From Flavobacterium psychrophilum (GTDB lineage Bacteria > Bacteroidota > Bacteroidia > Flavobacteriales > Flavobacteriaceae): a stretch of DNA of 64,000 nt. The notes beneath the pieces were generated by a model. The model was not told where the DNA came from. It did not search any database and saw only the letters and a list, made by a program, of their open reading frames with translations. A program made the translations under genes and the position numbers. Below are positions 38,657-47,592 of the stretch, piece after piece; position 1 is the stretch's first letter; every line of letters starts with the position of its first letter. The stretch covers positions 868,001-932,000 of the forward strand of contig CP012388.1 of the NCBI GenBank assembly GCA_001708385.1, read 5' to 3'.

Positions 38657-38676
38657 ATCTTGATATTTATAAAACG

Positions 38677-38705
38677 AAAAACTCCGGCTAGTACCGGAGT
38701 TTTTT
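38677..38705 (+). terminator. Bidirectional terminator between 38162 gene and CBS-like gene
   Basis: ACTCCGG (38681-38687) pairs with CCGGAGT (38694-38700), flanked by A-run and T-run. The neighbouring genes converge. Confidence 0.88.
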
Positions 38706-38721
38706 AATATGTAGTATTGAA

Positions 38722-39762
38722 TTATTTTATAAATTCAATCTTCTGTGCTTCTTCAAGGTTAACGCTGTCAAAAAAGCCCTGTTCGTTCATCCAGTCATCG
38801 CTGAATACTTTACTCATATAACGTGAGCCGTGGTCAGGGAAAATTAAAACAACATTACTATTTTCATCAAACTCTCCTAATTCTGCATATTGCTTAACAG
38901 CCTGGAAAGTTGCTCCACTTGTATATCCTACAAACAGGCCTTCAGTTTTAGCGATATGCCTTGCTGTATGTGCACTGTCCTCATCAGATACTTTTATAAA
39001 CTTATCAATAACATCAAAGTCTGTAGCCGTAGGAATAAGGTTTTTACCCAATCCTTCTATCCTGTACGGGTAGATCTCTTCGCTGTCAAACTCTTTAGTC
39101 TCGTGGTATTTTTTTAATACAGATCCGTAGGCATCTACACCAAGAATTTTAACCGCCGGATTTTGCTCTTTAAGAAAACGTGCCGTACCTGATATAGTAC
39201 CACCGGTACCGCTACAAGCAATAAGGTGCGTTATCTGTCCTTTAGTCTGTTCCCAGATTTCAGGACCTGTGGTTTTGTAGTGTGCGTCTACGTTAAGATC
39301 GTTAAAGTACTGGTTAATGTAAACCGAACCCTTGATCTCTTCATGAAGCCTTTTAGCTACGTTATAGTATGAGCGTGGATCGTCTGCAGAAACATTAGCA
39401 GGACATACATACACTTTAGCGCCCATAGCGCGAAGCATATCTATTTTATCTTTCGAAGACTTAGAACTTACTGCAAGTACGCAGTCGTACCCTTTAATAA
39501 TGCTTACCATGGCAATACTAAAACCTGTATTACCGGAAGTAGTTTCGATAATTGTGTCGCCCGGTTTCAGGAGACCTTTTTTCTCTGCTTCTTCAATTAT
39601 GTATAATGCAATTCTGTCTTTGGTGGAATGTCCCGGGTTAAAAGCTTCTACTTTTGCGTAGAAGTTACCCTTTAATCCTTCAGTAACTTTATTGAGCTTA
39701 ATAAGAGGTGTGTTACCAATTAATTCCAACACATTATTATAGGCTTTTATTTCTTCTTTCAT
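38722..39762 (-). CDS. PLP-dependent cystathionine-beta-synthase/cysteine-synthase-like enzyme
   Basis: A 346-residue fold-type II PLP enzyme. The Schiff-base lysine is Lys48 in [14 protein letters not shown]; the cofactor-phosphate loop is [10 protein letters not shown], and the substrate loop is [30 protein letters not shown] and [13 protein letters not shown] resemble cystathionine beta-synthase more than CysK (which has SVKDR and EGIGAG). It has neither the haem domain nor the regulatory CBS domains, so it is the short catalytic form. It would use O-acetyl- or plain serine with homocysteine or sulphide; the choice is not settled. No cysE or metB partner is near. Confidence 0.88.
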   Translation of the reverse strand: MKEEIKAYNNVLELIGNTPLIKLNKVTEGLKGNFYAKVEAFNPGHSTKDRIALYIIEEAEKKGLLKPGDTIIETTSGNTGFSIAMVSIIKGYDCVLAVSSKSSKDKIDMLRAMGAKVYVCPANVSADDPRSYYNVAKRLHEEIKGSVYINQYFNDLNVDAHYKTTGPEIWEQTKGQITHLIACSGTGGTISGTARFLKEQNPAVKILGVDAYGSVLKKYHETKEFDSEEIYPYRIEGLGKNLIPTATDFDVIDKFIKVSDEDSAHTARHIAKTEGLFVGYTSGATFQAVKQYAELGEFDENSNVVLIFPDHGSRYMSKVFSDDWMNEQGFFDSVNLEEAQKIEFIK

Positions 39763-39818
39763 AAAAAATAAGTTAGTAAGGTAAAACTGCTACAAAGTTT
39801 ATTGACCTCAAAACCTTG

Positions 39819-39826
39819 CAAAGCTA
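39819..39826 (-). promoter_or_regulatory. -7 element of CBS-like gene (TAGCTTTG on minus strand)
   Basis: CAAAGCTA on the plus strand reads TAGCTTTG on the minus strand, matching TAnnTTTG, about 57 bases upstream of the start at 39762. Confidence 0.45.
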
Positions 39827-39841
39827 ACAAAAAAAATTTAA

Positions 39842-41974
39842 TTACTTTTTAATTCCTTCTAAATCTAATAAAAAACTGTATTCTTTGGCAACTTCCTTAA
39901 TCGCTTCGAAACGTCCGGATGCCCCGCCATGCCCAGCTTCCATGTTGGTATCCAGGTATAAAAGATTGTTCCCGGTCTTGGTAACCCTTAATTTTGCTAC
40001 CCATTTAGCCGGTTCCCAATATTGTACCTGCGAATCATGCAGACCAGTAGTAACCAACATATTTGGATAGTTTTGAGCAGTAATATTATCATATGGAGAA
40101 TACGATTTCATATAATCGTAGTATTCTTTGTCGTTAGGATTACCCCATTCGTCATATTCACCTGTTGTTAATGGTATACTATCATCAAGCATAGTCGTAA
40201 CAACATCTACAAAAGGTACCTGCGCAATAACACCGTGATAAAGTTGTGGTGCTATATTTATAATAGCTCCCATAAGCAAACCTCCGGCAGATCCGCCCTC
40301 GGCATACAAATGTTCGGCAGAAGTATATTTCTGGTCGATCACAAATTTAGAACAGTCTACAAAATCGGTAAAAGTATTTTTCTTTTTAAGCAGTTTTCCG
40401 TTATCATACCATTCACGGCCAAGATCTTCCCCGCCCCTGATATGGGCGATAGCATAGATAAACCCTCTATCCAAAAGGCTTAGCCTTATCGAAGAGAAGT
40501 AAGCATCCATAGAAGCCCCGTAAGAGCCGTAAGCATAAAGTAATAAAGGATTTTTACCATTCTTGGTAATTCCTTTACGATACACCATAGAAATCGGCAC
40601 CTTAGTACCGTCTGCAGCAGTAGCCCAGACTCTTTCTTCGGTATAATTATTTTTATCAAATTTACCGCCAAGCACTTCCTGTTCTTTAAGGATAGTTTTC
40701 TCTTTGGTCTTCATATTAAAGTCTATTACAGAAGATGGCACTGCCAGCGACTGATAGCTGTAACGAAGTATTTCTGTATCAAAATCAGGATTGGTAGACG
40801 TTCCTGCTGTGTAAGTTTCGCTTTCAAAAGGCAGGTAGTACTCGCCTTTTCCATCCCAAGGGCGAATTCTTATTGTATTAAGTCCGTTGCTGCGTTCAGA
40901 AATTACCAGGTAGTTTTTAAAGATATCTATATCTTCCAAAAGCACCTCATTACGGTGTGGTATAAGGTCTTTCCAGTTCTCTTTTCCGGTTTTGTTTTCC
41001 GGGGTAACCATTAGCTTAAAGTTAGTCGCTTTATCTTTATTGGTAACTACATACCAGTTGTCACCATAATGCGAAATACTGTATTCAAGCCCTCTTGTTC
41101 TTTTTTGGAATACTTTAAAGTCGCCATCAGGCTTTTTAGCATCCAGTATACTAAATTCGCTTGTAAGCGTACTGCTGGCACCTATTACAAGGTATTTTTT
41201 AGATTTTTCTTTATAGATAAATGCACTAAAAGTATCATCTTTTTCATGGTATACAAGTACATCATCTTTAACATCTCTGTTAAGCTTGTGCTTGTAAATT
41301 TTATCCGAACGCAATGTTACCTCATCTTTACGGGTATAAAAAAGGGTGTTATTGTCGCCTGCCCATGTAGAGCCACCTGTAGTATTTTCAATTTTAAACG
41401 GAAGTGTCTCGTTCGTCTGAAGGTTTTTAACCTGAATTGTATATTGTCTTCTTGAAACAGTGTCTACACCAAACGCAGCCCATTTATTATCTTCACTTAT
41501 ATTTAAACCTCCAAGCTGAAAATAAGAATGTCCTTTTGCCATTTCGTTGCAATCGAACAATATTTCTTCTTTCGCCTCAAGGCTGCCTTTTTTACGGGCA
41601 TATATAGGGTAGTCTTTTCCTTTTTCGTAACGGGTAATGTAAAAATATCCGTTGTAAAAGTAAGGTACAGATGAATCGTCTTCTTTGATCCTGCCTTTCA
41701 TTTCTTCGAACAGGTCTTTCTGGAACTGTTTCTGACCGGCAGTCATTGTGTTGTAATAGTCGTTTTCTTTATTAAGGTAGTCTATCACTTCAGGATTTTC
41801 CCTTTCGTTAAGCCAGTAATAGTTATCTGTCCTTACGTCGCCGTGTTTTTCCAGTTTTTTTGGTTTAACAGTTGCCAGCGGCGGAGAAATGGTTTCGGTC
41901 ATCTTAGTTTTATTAGATTGCGCATTCGCTGCAAAAATAACACAAACACAACTTAAAAGTAAGTGTTTTTTCAT
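39842..41974 (-). CDS. S9A prolyl oligopeptidase-family protease (oligopeptidase B-like)
   Basis: A 710-residue serine oligopeptidase. An N-terminal signal peptide (KKHLLLSCVCVIFAANAQ) places it in the periplasm. The beta-propeller (about 70-420) precedes an alpha/beta-hydrolase domain with the triad Ser562 (EGGSAGGLLM), Asp647 (LHDSQV) and His682 (AGHGGASG). YGSYGASMDAYFSS and HIRGGEDLGREWY are conserved in PtrB. Oligopeptidase B cleaves short peptides after Arg or Lys; the specificity here is inferred from the family. It is transcribed alone. Confidence 0.93.
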   Translation of the reverse strand: MKKHLLLSCVCVIFAANAQSNKTKMTETISPPLATVKPKKLEKHGDVRTDNYYWLNERENPEVIDYLNKENDYYNTMTAGQKQFQKDLFEEMKGRIKEDDSSVPYFYNGYFYITRYEKGKDYPIYARKKGSLEAKEEILFDCNEMAKGHSYFQLGGLNISEDNKWAAFGVDTVSRRQYTIQVKNLQTNETLPFKIENTTGGSTWAGDNNTLFYTRKDEVTLRSDKIYKHKLNRDVKDDVLVYHEKDDTFSAFIYKEKSKKYLVIGASSTLTSEFSILDAKKPDGDFKVFQKRTRGLEYSISHYGDNWYVVTNKDKATNFKLMVTPENKTGKENWKDLIPHRNEVLLEDIDIFKNYLVISERSNGLNTIRIRPWDGKGEYYLPFESETYTAGTSTNPDFDTEILRYSYQSLAVPSSVIDFNMKTKEKTILKEQEVLGGKFDKNNYTEERVWATAADGTKVPISMVYRKGITKNGKNPLLLYAYGSYGASMDAYFSSIRLSLLDRGFIYAIAHIRGGEDLGREWYDNGKLLKKKNTFTDFVDCSKFVIDQKYTSAEHLYAEGGSAGGLLMGAIINIAPQLYHGVIAQVPFVDVVTTMLDDSIPLTTGEYDEWGNPNDKEYYDYMKSYSPYDNITAQNYPNMLVTTGLHDSQVQYWEPAKWVAKLRVTKTGNNLLYLDTNMEAGHGGASGRFEAIKEVAKEYSFLLDLEGIKK

Positions 41975-42118
41975 TTGTTTTATAGTTAGTTATAACTCTG
42001 CAATTTAGTACTTTTGACATACAGATCTTATTCCTAATCTAAAATATATTAAGAAATTATGAACATTTTTAGTAGATTTTTCAACACTCACACTGCGCTA
42101 TAAAAAATGTATTTTTAA

Positions 42119-42126
42119 TATATTTG
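42119..42126 (+). promoter_or_regulatory. ybaB -7 element (TATATTTG)
   Basis: TATATTTG matches TAnnTTTG, 32 bases upstream of the ATG at 42159. No clear -33 element. Confidence 0.45.
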
Positions 42127-42158
42127 CTTTAGAAACAAAAAATTTAAAATTATATACA

Positions 42159-42482
42159 ATGTTTGGAGATATCATGGGAATGATGGGTAAACTTAAAGAA
42201 ACCCAGCAAAAAATTGAAGATACTAAAAAAAGGCTTGACACTGTTTTGGTAGACGAGCAGAGCAATGACGGATTATTAAAGGTTACCATTACAGCAAACA
42301 GAAACATCAGGTCCCTTGCTATTGACGATTCTTTACTGGAAGATAAAGAACAACTGGAAGATTATTTAGTACTTGTACTTAATAAAGCTATTGCAAAGGC
42401 AACTGCTGTAAATGAAGCTGAGCTTGCTGCTGTAACTAAAGAAGGCATGCCGGATATACCGGGACTGGATATGTTTAAGTAA
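42159..42482 (+). CDS. YbaB/EbfC nucleoid-associated protein
   Basis: A 107-residue YbaB/EbfC-family DNA-binding protein. It has [20 protein letters not shown] (helical dimer arm), the strand [15 protein letters not shown], and the C-terminal [18 protein letters not shown] helix with PGLDMFK ending. It forms tweezer-like dimers on DNA. recR and dnaX, its usual neighbours in other phyla, are not adjacent here. Confidence 0.9.
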   Translation: MFGDIMGMMGKLKETQQKIEDTKKRLDTVLVDEQSNDGLLKVTITANRNIRSLAIDDSLLEDKEQLEDYLVLVLNKAIAKATAVNEAELAAVTKEGMPDIPGLDMFK

Positions 42483-42491
42483 TATAAATAA

Positions 42492-42541
42492 CAAAGTTTC
42501 AAAGTCGCTAAGTATACTTACTCTGCCACTTTGAAACTTTG
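42492..42541. terminator. 14-bp inverted repeat between ybaB and ltaE
   Basis: CAAAGTTTCAAAGT (42492-42505) and ACTTTGAAACTTTG (42528-42541) are exact complements, 22 bases apart, with a palindrome AAGTATACTT inside the loop. The two genes converge on it, so it is probably a terminator, although neither side has a good T-run. Confidence 0.5.
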
Positions 42542-42545
42542 CTTA

Positions 42546-43571
42546 TTAGAAACTTAATTTCTGCAAAGTTTCTATAACATAGTTATGCATCACTTCCTTA
42601 TAATCAAGATGCGTGACAATTCGTAGTTTACCTTTACCTAACGAACTAATAAATATACTTTTTTGCTTTAGTTTCTCCATTAATGCAGCTTCGCTGTATT
42701 GTGGTTTAAGTGAAAAGATAAGGATATTAGTTTCTACAGGTTCTACTTTCTCTATCCACGGTAATTGCTGTAAAAAATTAGCCAGCTGCCTTGCACGCCT
42801 GTGGTCTTCTTCCAACCGGCCAACATTGTGTTGCAATGCGTAAAGTCCGGCAGCCGCAAGATATCCTGCCTGACGCATACCGCCACCAAATACTTTCCTT
42901 ATTCGAATTGCTTTATTGATATGTTCCTGCTTCCCAACTAACAACGACCCTACGGGCGCTCCTAATCCTTTAGATAAGCATACTGATATAGTATCAAACA
43001 ATTCACCAAATTGCTTAGGGTGCTGTCTTTTGGCTACAAGAGCATTCCATAAACGGGCACCGTCAAGGTGGTATTTAAGATTATTGGTTTTACATACCTC
43101 ACCTATTTCCATAAGCGTTTGCAGGTCGTAACACGCTCCTCCGCCTTTGTTGGTTGTATTCTCTATACTTACAAGTGTTGTTAACGGACTATGGTAAAAA
43201 TCGGGAGGGTTTATAGATTCTGCCACCTGGTTCGCGGTTATCATACCTCGGTTGCCATCTATCAATCGGCTCGATACGCCGCTGTTAAAGGCAACACCAC
43301 CGCCCTCATAATTAAAAACGTGCGACCATTTATCGCATATCATTTCATCACCCGGATTTGTATGTAATTTTATTGCTGTCTGGTTTGCCATGGTGCCCGA
43401 AGGAAAAAATAATGCAGCCTCCATACCAAAAAGGTCGGCTACGGTTTCTTCGAGCTGTACAACGGTAGGATCCTGTTTATAAACATCATCGCCCACCTTT
43501 GCCCTGAACATTTGCTGAAGCATTTCATGCCCCGGGCGGGTTACCGTGTCACTTACTAAATTTATTTCCAT
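42546..43571 (-). CDS. ltaE: Low-specificity L-threonine aldolase
   Basis: A 341-residue PLP-dependent aldolase cleaving L-threonine/L-allo-threonine to glycine and acetaldehyde. VSDTVTRPGHEMLQ at the N terminus, FPSGTMANQTA, and the Schiff-base lysine Lys201 in SVCLSKGLGAPVGS identify the family; KYHLDGARLWNA supplies Asp/Arg contacts to the cofactor. The gene is divergent from prfB with a 50-bp shared promoter region. Its product glycine can feed GcvT, encoded 10 kb away. Confidence 0.94.
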   Translation of the reverse strand: MEINLVSDTVTRPGHEMLQQMFRAKVGDDVYKQDPTVVQLEETVADLFGMEAALFFPSGTMANQTAIKLHTNPGDEMICDKWSHVFNYEGGGVAFNSGVSSRLIDGNRGMITANQVAESINPPDFYHSPLTTLVSIENTTNKGGGACYDLQTLMEIGEVCKTNNLKYHLDGARLWNALVAKRQHPKQFGELFDTISVCLSKGLGAPVGSLLVGKQEHINKAIRIRKVFGGGMRQAGYLAAAGLYALQHNVGRLEEDHRRARQLANFLQQLPWIEKVEPVETNILIFSLKPQYSEAALMEKLKQKSIFISSLGKGKLRIVTHLDYKEVMHNYVIETLQKLSF

Positions 43572-43590
43572 ATTATTGAAAAGGATAGCT

Positions 43591-43613
43591 TATTTTTGCT
43601 TAATACAAAACTA
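43591..43613. promoter_or_regulatory. Divergent prfB and ltaE promoters
   Basis: TATTTTTG (43591-43598, plus) lies 23 bases before the prfB ATG; CAAAACTA (43606-43613) reads TAGTTTTG on the minus strand and lies 34 bases before the ltaE ATG. Both match TAnnTTTG, and they face each other across seven bases. Confidence 0.5.
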
Positions 43614-43621
43614 CATTATTT

Positions 43622-44726
43622 ATGACAAATACCGAACAAATTAAAGGTATTATAGAGCGTCTTGGTGCGCTGAGGAGGTATCTTTGACATTGACAGGAAA
43701 TTAATTGAAATATCTAACGAAGAGGAAAAGACTTTTGCTCCCGATTTCTGGAACAACGCCAAAGAAGCCGAAATAATCGTAAAAAACCTGCGTACTAAAA
43801 AAAAGTGGGTTGAAGACTACGAGAAAGGAAATACAATGGCCGAAGAACTCCAGATTCTTTATGAATTTTTCAAAGAAGGTGCCGCTACCGAGGAAGAACT
43901 CGACAATCAGTATAGCGTGACTGCGACACATATAGAAAACCTTGAGTTTAAGAATATGCTTTCGGATGAAGGCGATACCCTAAGTGCCGTACTGCAAATT
44001 ACGGCAGGCGCCGGAGGCACAGAAAGCTGTGACTGGGCTGCTATGCTTATGCGTATGTATATTATGTGGGGTGAAAAAGAAGGCTATAAAGTTAAAGAAC
44101 TTAACTATCAGCCCGGTGAGGTTGCCGGTATTAAAACCGTGACCATTGAATTTGAAGGCGATTATTCTTTCGGCTACCTGAAGGGCGAAAATGGCGTACA
44201 CCGTTTAGTACGTATTTCTCCTTTTGACAGTAATGGTAAACGCCATACATCATTTGCATCGGTATATGTTTATCCACTTGCAGACGATACCATTCAGATA
44301 GAGATAAGCCCGGCAGATATTTCATGGGAAACCATGCGTTCGAGCGGCGCAGGAGGGCAAAATGTAAATAAAGTAGAGACGGCAGTGCGACTTCGCCACC
44401 ACCCTACGGGTATTATCATTGAAAACTCCGAAACACGTTCGCAGCTTGACAACAAAACCAAAGCCATGCAGTTGCTGAAATCGCAGTTGTATGAAATTGA
44501 ACTTAAAAAACGCCAGGCAGTACGTGACGAAATTGAAGCCAACAAAATGAAAATTGAGTGGGGTTCGCAAATTCGCAACTACGTAATGCACCCATATAAG
44601 TTGGTAAAAGATGTGAGAACACAATTTGAAACCAGCGATGTTGATGGCGTTATGAACGGAAATATCGACGCCTTTTTAAAGGCATATCTGATGATGATGG
44701 GCCAAAAAGAAGAAGATCAGGTATAA
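43622..44726 (+). CDS. prfB: Peptide chain release factor 2 with programmed +1 frameshift
   Basis: RF2 of 367 residues, which recognises UAA and UGA. The first part, ATG at 43622 to CTT at 43682-43684, encodes 21 residues and ends with an in-frame TGA (43685-43687). The site reads AGG AGG TAT CTT TGA C: an internal Shine-Dalgarno (AGGAGG), a slippery CTT and a poor TGA-C stop, as in E. coli prfB. Shifting +1 gives CTT-GAC, and the frame runs from 43686 to 44726. In the long part the anticodon-like SPF is at residues 199-201 (RISPFDS) and the GGQ at 244-246 ([11 protein letters not shown]). RF2 thus limits its own synthesis by reading its internal TGA. Confidence 0.96.
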
Positions 44727-44746
44727 AGTATGCTTATTAAAAAATT

Positions 44747-44781
44747 AGTCCTCCAAGTTGACTCTTGGGGGACTTTTTTTA
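44747..44781 (+). terminator. prfB terminator
   Basis: AGTCCTCCAAG (44747-44757) pairs with CTTGGGGGACT (44764-44774) with one wobble pair, followed by seven T residues. Confidence 0.9.
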
Positions 44782-44966
44782 ACATTTCCTGTTATACAGC
44801 GGGATTCCAGCAAAATAGGCTTAATATTAGAATTTTTAACCTTACAAAATCGTGTAGCATTTGTTACAACATTAGTTTTTAACACTTTATTGTGAGTATT
44901 TAGTCGTACTTTCACATTCGGAATTATGACATGTTTAACATTCAATAAAGTTCCCATTCAAAAACT

Positions 44967-46199
44967 ATGAGCTATAAAAAGCCAGTTTATTATATACCCG
45001 ACAATGAGGCTCTCAGGCTGGAAAAGCTTAGTGAGTACGATATCCTTGATACCCATTCAGAAGATACTTTTGATAAGATCGCTCTTATGGCATCGCAGGT
45101 ATTTAACTGTCCGAGTGCTTTTATAACTTTTATAGATGAAAAGAGGGCTTTTTTAAAGTCTAACCTTAGCTCATTGACTTTTAATGAGGTAAACCGTGAG
45201 GGTACTTTATCTTCTATTGCAATTTTAAACGATGATGTCACCGTTTATAACGATACCAACGATTTTACTGAACTTGCAAACCATGCATTTGTTAAAGGCG
45301 AAAACGGGGTGCGTTTCTACGCAGGAGCACCATTGAAATCGCCGGAAGGTTACAATGTAGGGGTTATTTGTGTTACTGACCAGGTACCGCATGAAGCCTC
45401 CGAACTACAACTGGATATGCTAAAAACATTAGCTAAAATTATAATTGATAAACTGGAAAACAGGCTGCGTTATAAAAAATCCATTCAGTCGCAGATCAAC
45501 CTTATGAACATTGCCCTGCATGAGATCAAAAATCCGCTTGCTTCTATAAGCCTTGCGAACGATGTTATAAGAAAAGATGCTTCTACTCTGCCGCGTATGA
45601 CAGACATGATAAAATCATCTGTTGCCATGATGCAGAAAAGGCTTGCAAACCTGCTTACACAATCTGAACTTGAAGAAAAAGACTTAGTTCTTTCTATAGA
45701 GCAAATTAACCTTAAAGATATGTTTACAAGGCTGGTTAATAATTTTGAATTATTAGCAAACCGTAAAAAACAGGTTATTGAGTTAAACTGCGACGAAACG
45801 CTTATTGTTGAAGGTGACCGCTCTAAAATATCAGATGTACTGCATAACTTACTAAGCAACGCTATAAAATATTCCTACCACAATACTGCTATTAGAGTTT
45901 CTGCGCGCGAAGCCGGAAATTATATGCACATTGAGGTAAAAGACGAAGGTCAGGGACTAAATTTTGATGACATACAGAAACTGTTTACCAAGTTTGCAAA
46001 ACTTAGCTCTAAGCCTACAGGCAAGGAAACATCAAATGGATTAGGCCTTTCTATTACAAAATCGTTTGTAGAACTTCACAGGGGCAATATTTATGCTATG
46101 AGCCCGGGTAAAGATAAAGGAACAACATTTATTGTATCTATTCCGCTTAAATACCGCATGCCAAATGATATTGAAGCAATAGCCGAATTTAACTCGTAA
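44967..46199 (+). CDS. GAF-domain sensor histidine kinase, cytosolic
   Basis: A 410-residue soluble histidine kinase with no transmembrane segment. A GAF-type sensory domain spans about residues 20-165 (DTFDKIALMASQVFNCPSAF). The dimerisation domain carries the phosphoacceptor His185 in IALHEIKNPLASISL. The HATPase domain has the N box LHNLLSNAIKYS, the D box VKDEGQGL and the G boxes GKETSNGLGLSI. The response regulator is not adjacent, so the partner is unknown. It lies 57 bases before an AraC-type regulator gene, which could be in the same transcript. Confidence 0.9.
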   Translation: MSYKKPVYYIPDNEALRLEKLSEYDILDTHSEDTFDKIALMASQVFNCPSAFITFIDEKRAFLKSNLSSLTFNEVNREGTLSSIAILNDDVTVYNDTNDFTELANHAFVKGENGVRFYAGAPLKSPEGYNVGVICVTDQVPHEASELQLDMLKTLAKIIIDKLENRLRYKKSIQSQINLMNIALHEIKNPLASISLANDVIRKDASTLPRMTDMIKSSVAMMQKRLANLLTQSELEEKDLVLSIEQINLKDMFTRLVNNFELLANRKKQVIELNCDETLIVEGDRSKISDVLHNLLSNAIKYSYHNTAIRVSAREAGNYMHIEVKDEGQGLNFDDIQKLFTKFAKLSSKPTGKETSNGLGLSITKSFVELHRGNIYAMSPGKDKGTTFIVSIPLKYRMPNDIEAIAEFNS

Positions 46200-46256
46200 A
46201 ATTTCGCTGCATCGTTTTATATTCTTAATTTAAGGGCTGCTTTAAATTAGGTAACT

Positions 46257-47174
46257 ATGAACAATCAAAGGGCATTGCTTGATACTCCATCGTTAACCAG
46301 CGAAAAATCATTAAAAACTCTTGTAGAGAACAGAACTGTATATTCACTAGATAACTGCGAACTTAATCTTTTTGAAACCTATCAGGAATCATTGAGAGTA
46401 CCATTGAAATTTAACGACCTTGTTGTTACAAGCATGCTAAGGGGCAAAAAAGTAATGCACCTGTTTGATGATCCCGGTTTTGAATACCTGCCCGGAGAAA
46501 CAGTTATTGTTCCCGGAAATGTAGAAATGAAGATCGACTTTCCTGAAGCATCGGTTCAAAACCCTACCCAATGCCTGGCACTCGCTATAGATCATAATAA
46601 GATAAATGATACTTTGGTATTTCTTAACGAACGCTATCCAAAAGAAGATGAGTTATGGAAACTGAACCACGAAAATTATTTCTTTTATAATAATACTGAA
46701 TTAGCCACCACCATAAATAAACTTATTCGGGAATGCATGAGTTATTCTGTAACTAAAGATGCACTGGCAGATCTTGCCCTTCAGGAATTGCTTATTCGGA
46801 TTATTCAGACACAGACCGCACAAAGAGTAAACGAGGAAACCACAATTGATACCAACAGCACTATTTACATCATTACAGAGTACATACGTGAAAATATTAC
46901 CTCCAGTATTAACCTGAAAGAGCTCAGTAACAAAGCTTGTATGAGTACTACTTCTTTTTATCGCTATTTTAAACGGGAACTGGGCATGAGCCCGATTGAG
47001 TTTATACTCAATGAAAAAATTAAACAGGCAAAAAAGCTACTCAAAAACCCCGGGATACAAATAAACGAAGTGTGTTTTATGTCGGGGTTTGAAGACTGTA
47101 ATTATTTCATAAGGCTGTTTAAAAAACACGAAGGCATAACACCAAAGCAATATCAGCTGCTTTACGTTAACTAG
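46257..47174 (+). CDS. AraC-family transcriptional regulator
   Basis: A 305-residue regulator. Residues 25-200 form an AraC_N-type ligand domain (PF06719-like; YSLDNCELNLFETYQESLRV). The C-terminal pair of helix-turn-helix motifs occupies about 215-300 (SINLKELSNKACMSTTSFYRYFKRE and the second around CFMSGFEDCNYFIRLFKK). Its stop codon overlaps the convergent DUF779 gene by four bases. The position beside an aldehyde/alcohol dehydrogenase operon, and the family's frequent link to such operons, make it the probable activator of that operon. Confidence 0.9.
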   Translation: MNNQRALLDTPSLTSEKSLKTLVENRTVYSLDNCELNLFETYQESLRVPLKFNDLVVTSMLRGKKVMHLFDDPGFEYLPGETVIVPGNVEMKIDFPEASVQNPTQCLALAIDHNKINDTLVFLNERYPKEDELWKLNHENYFFYNNTELATTINKLIRECMSYSVTKDALADLALQELLIRIIQTQTAQRVNEETTIDTNSTIYIITEYIRENITSSINLKELSNKACMSTTSFYRYFKRELGMSPIEFILNEKIKQAKKLLKNPGIQINEVCFMSGFEDCNYFIRLFKKHEGITPKQYQLLYVN

Positions 47175-47545
47175 TCTTCTATAAAACTAACAGGCTCCAG
47201 GTCTTTGGCTTCCTCTTCTGTAAATAATCTCGATTCAATCATGAATCGTTTACCAAGCGGTATTTCCAAAGAAAAGCTTGCTCCTCTTCCATCAATAGCA
47301 TTAAGCGTTAAATGCGTATGCTTCCAGTATTCAAACTGGTCTTTACTCATCCAGAATTCGCAATCTTCTATAACTCCAAGGCAAACATCGCTGTAACCGA
47401 GCTTAAAATCGCCTTTTTCAAAACACATGGGCTGGGAACCGTCGCAGCATCCTCCGCTTTGATGAAACATTAATTCTCCATATCGTTTCTTAAGCTCTGC
47501 AATAAGTGCAATAGCCTGAGGTGTAACATCAATTCTTTTATACAT
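47171..47545 (-). CDS. DUF779-family protein, aldehyde dehydrogenase accessory
   Basis: A 124-residue cytosolic protein of the DUF779 family. It has the conserved MFHQSGGCCDGSQPMCF metal- or thiol-like segment and FEYWKHTHLTLNAIDGRGASFSLE. The family is nearly always encoded near an aldehyde dehydrogenase and its role is unknown. Here it is the last gene of the aldehyde dehydrogenase - alcohol dehydrogenase - DUF779 operon on the minus strand. It overlaps the end of the AraC-type regulator gene. Confidence 0.88.
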   Translation of the reverse strand: MYKRIDVTPQAIALIAELKKRYGELMFHQSGGCCDGSQPMCFEKGDFKLGYSDVCLGVIEDCEFWMSKDQFEYWKHTHLTLNAIDGRGASFSLEIPLGKRFMIESRLFTEEEAKDLEPVSFIED

Positions 47546-47560
47546 AGCTGTTTATTTATA

Positions 47561-47590
47561 ACAGGGCCGTGGGGCTTAGCCCTGTTTTTA
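47561..47590 (+). terminator. Stem-loop between alcohol dehydrogenase and DUF779 genes
   Basis: ACAGGGC (47561-47567) pairs with GCCCTGT (47579-47585), followed by TTTTA on the plus strand. On the minus strand, the direction of the operon, it is followed only by TATAAATA, so it may be a processing or partial terminator element. Confidence 0.45.
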
Positions 47591-47592
47591 TA

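Noticed and set aside
43622..43690. prfB as a broken gene or sequencing error because of the internal TGA
   Set aside because: The AGGAGG-TAT-CTT-TGA-C site is the known programmed frameshift.
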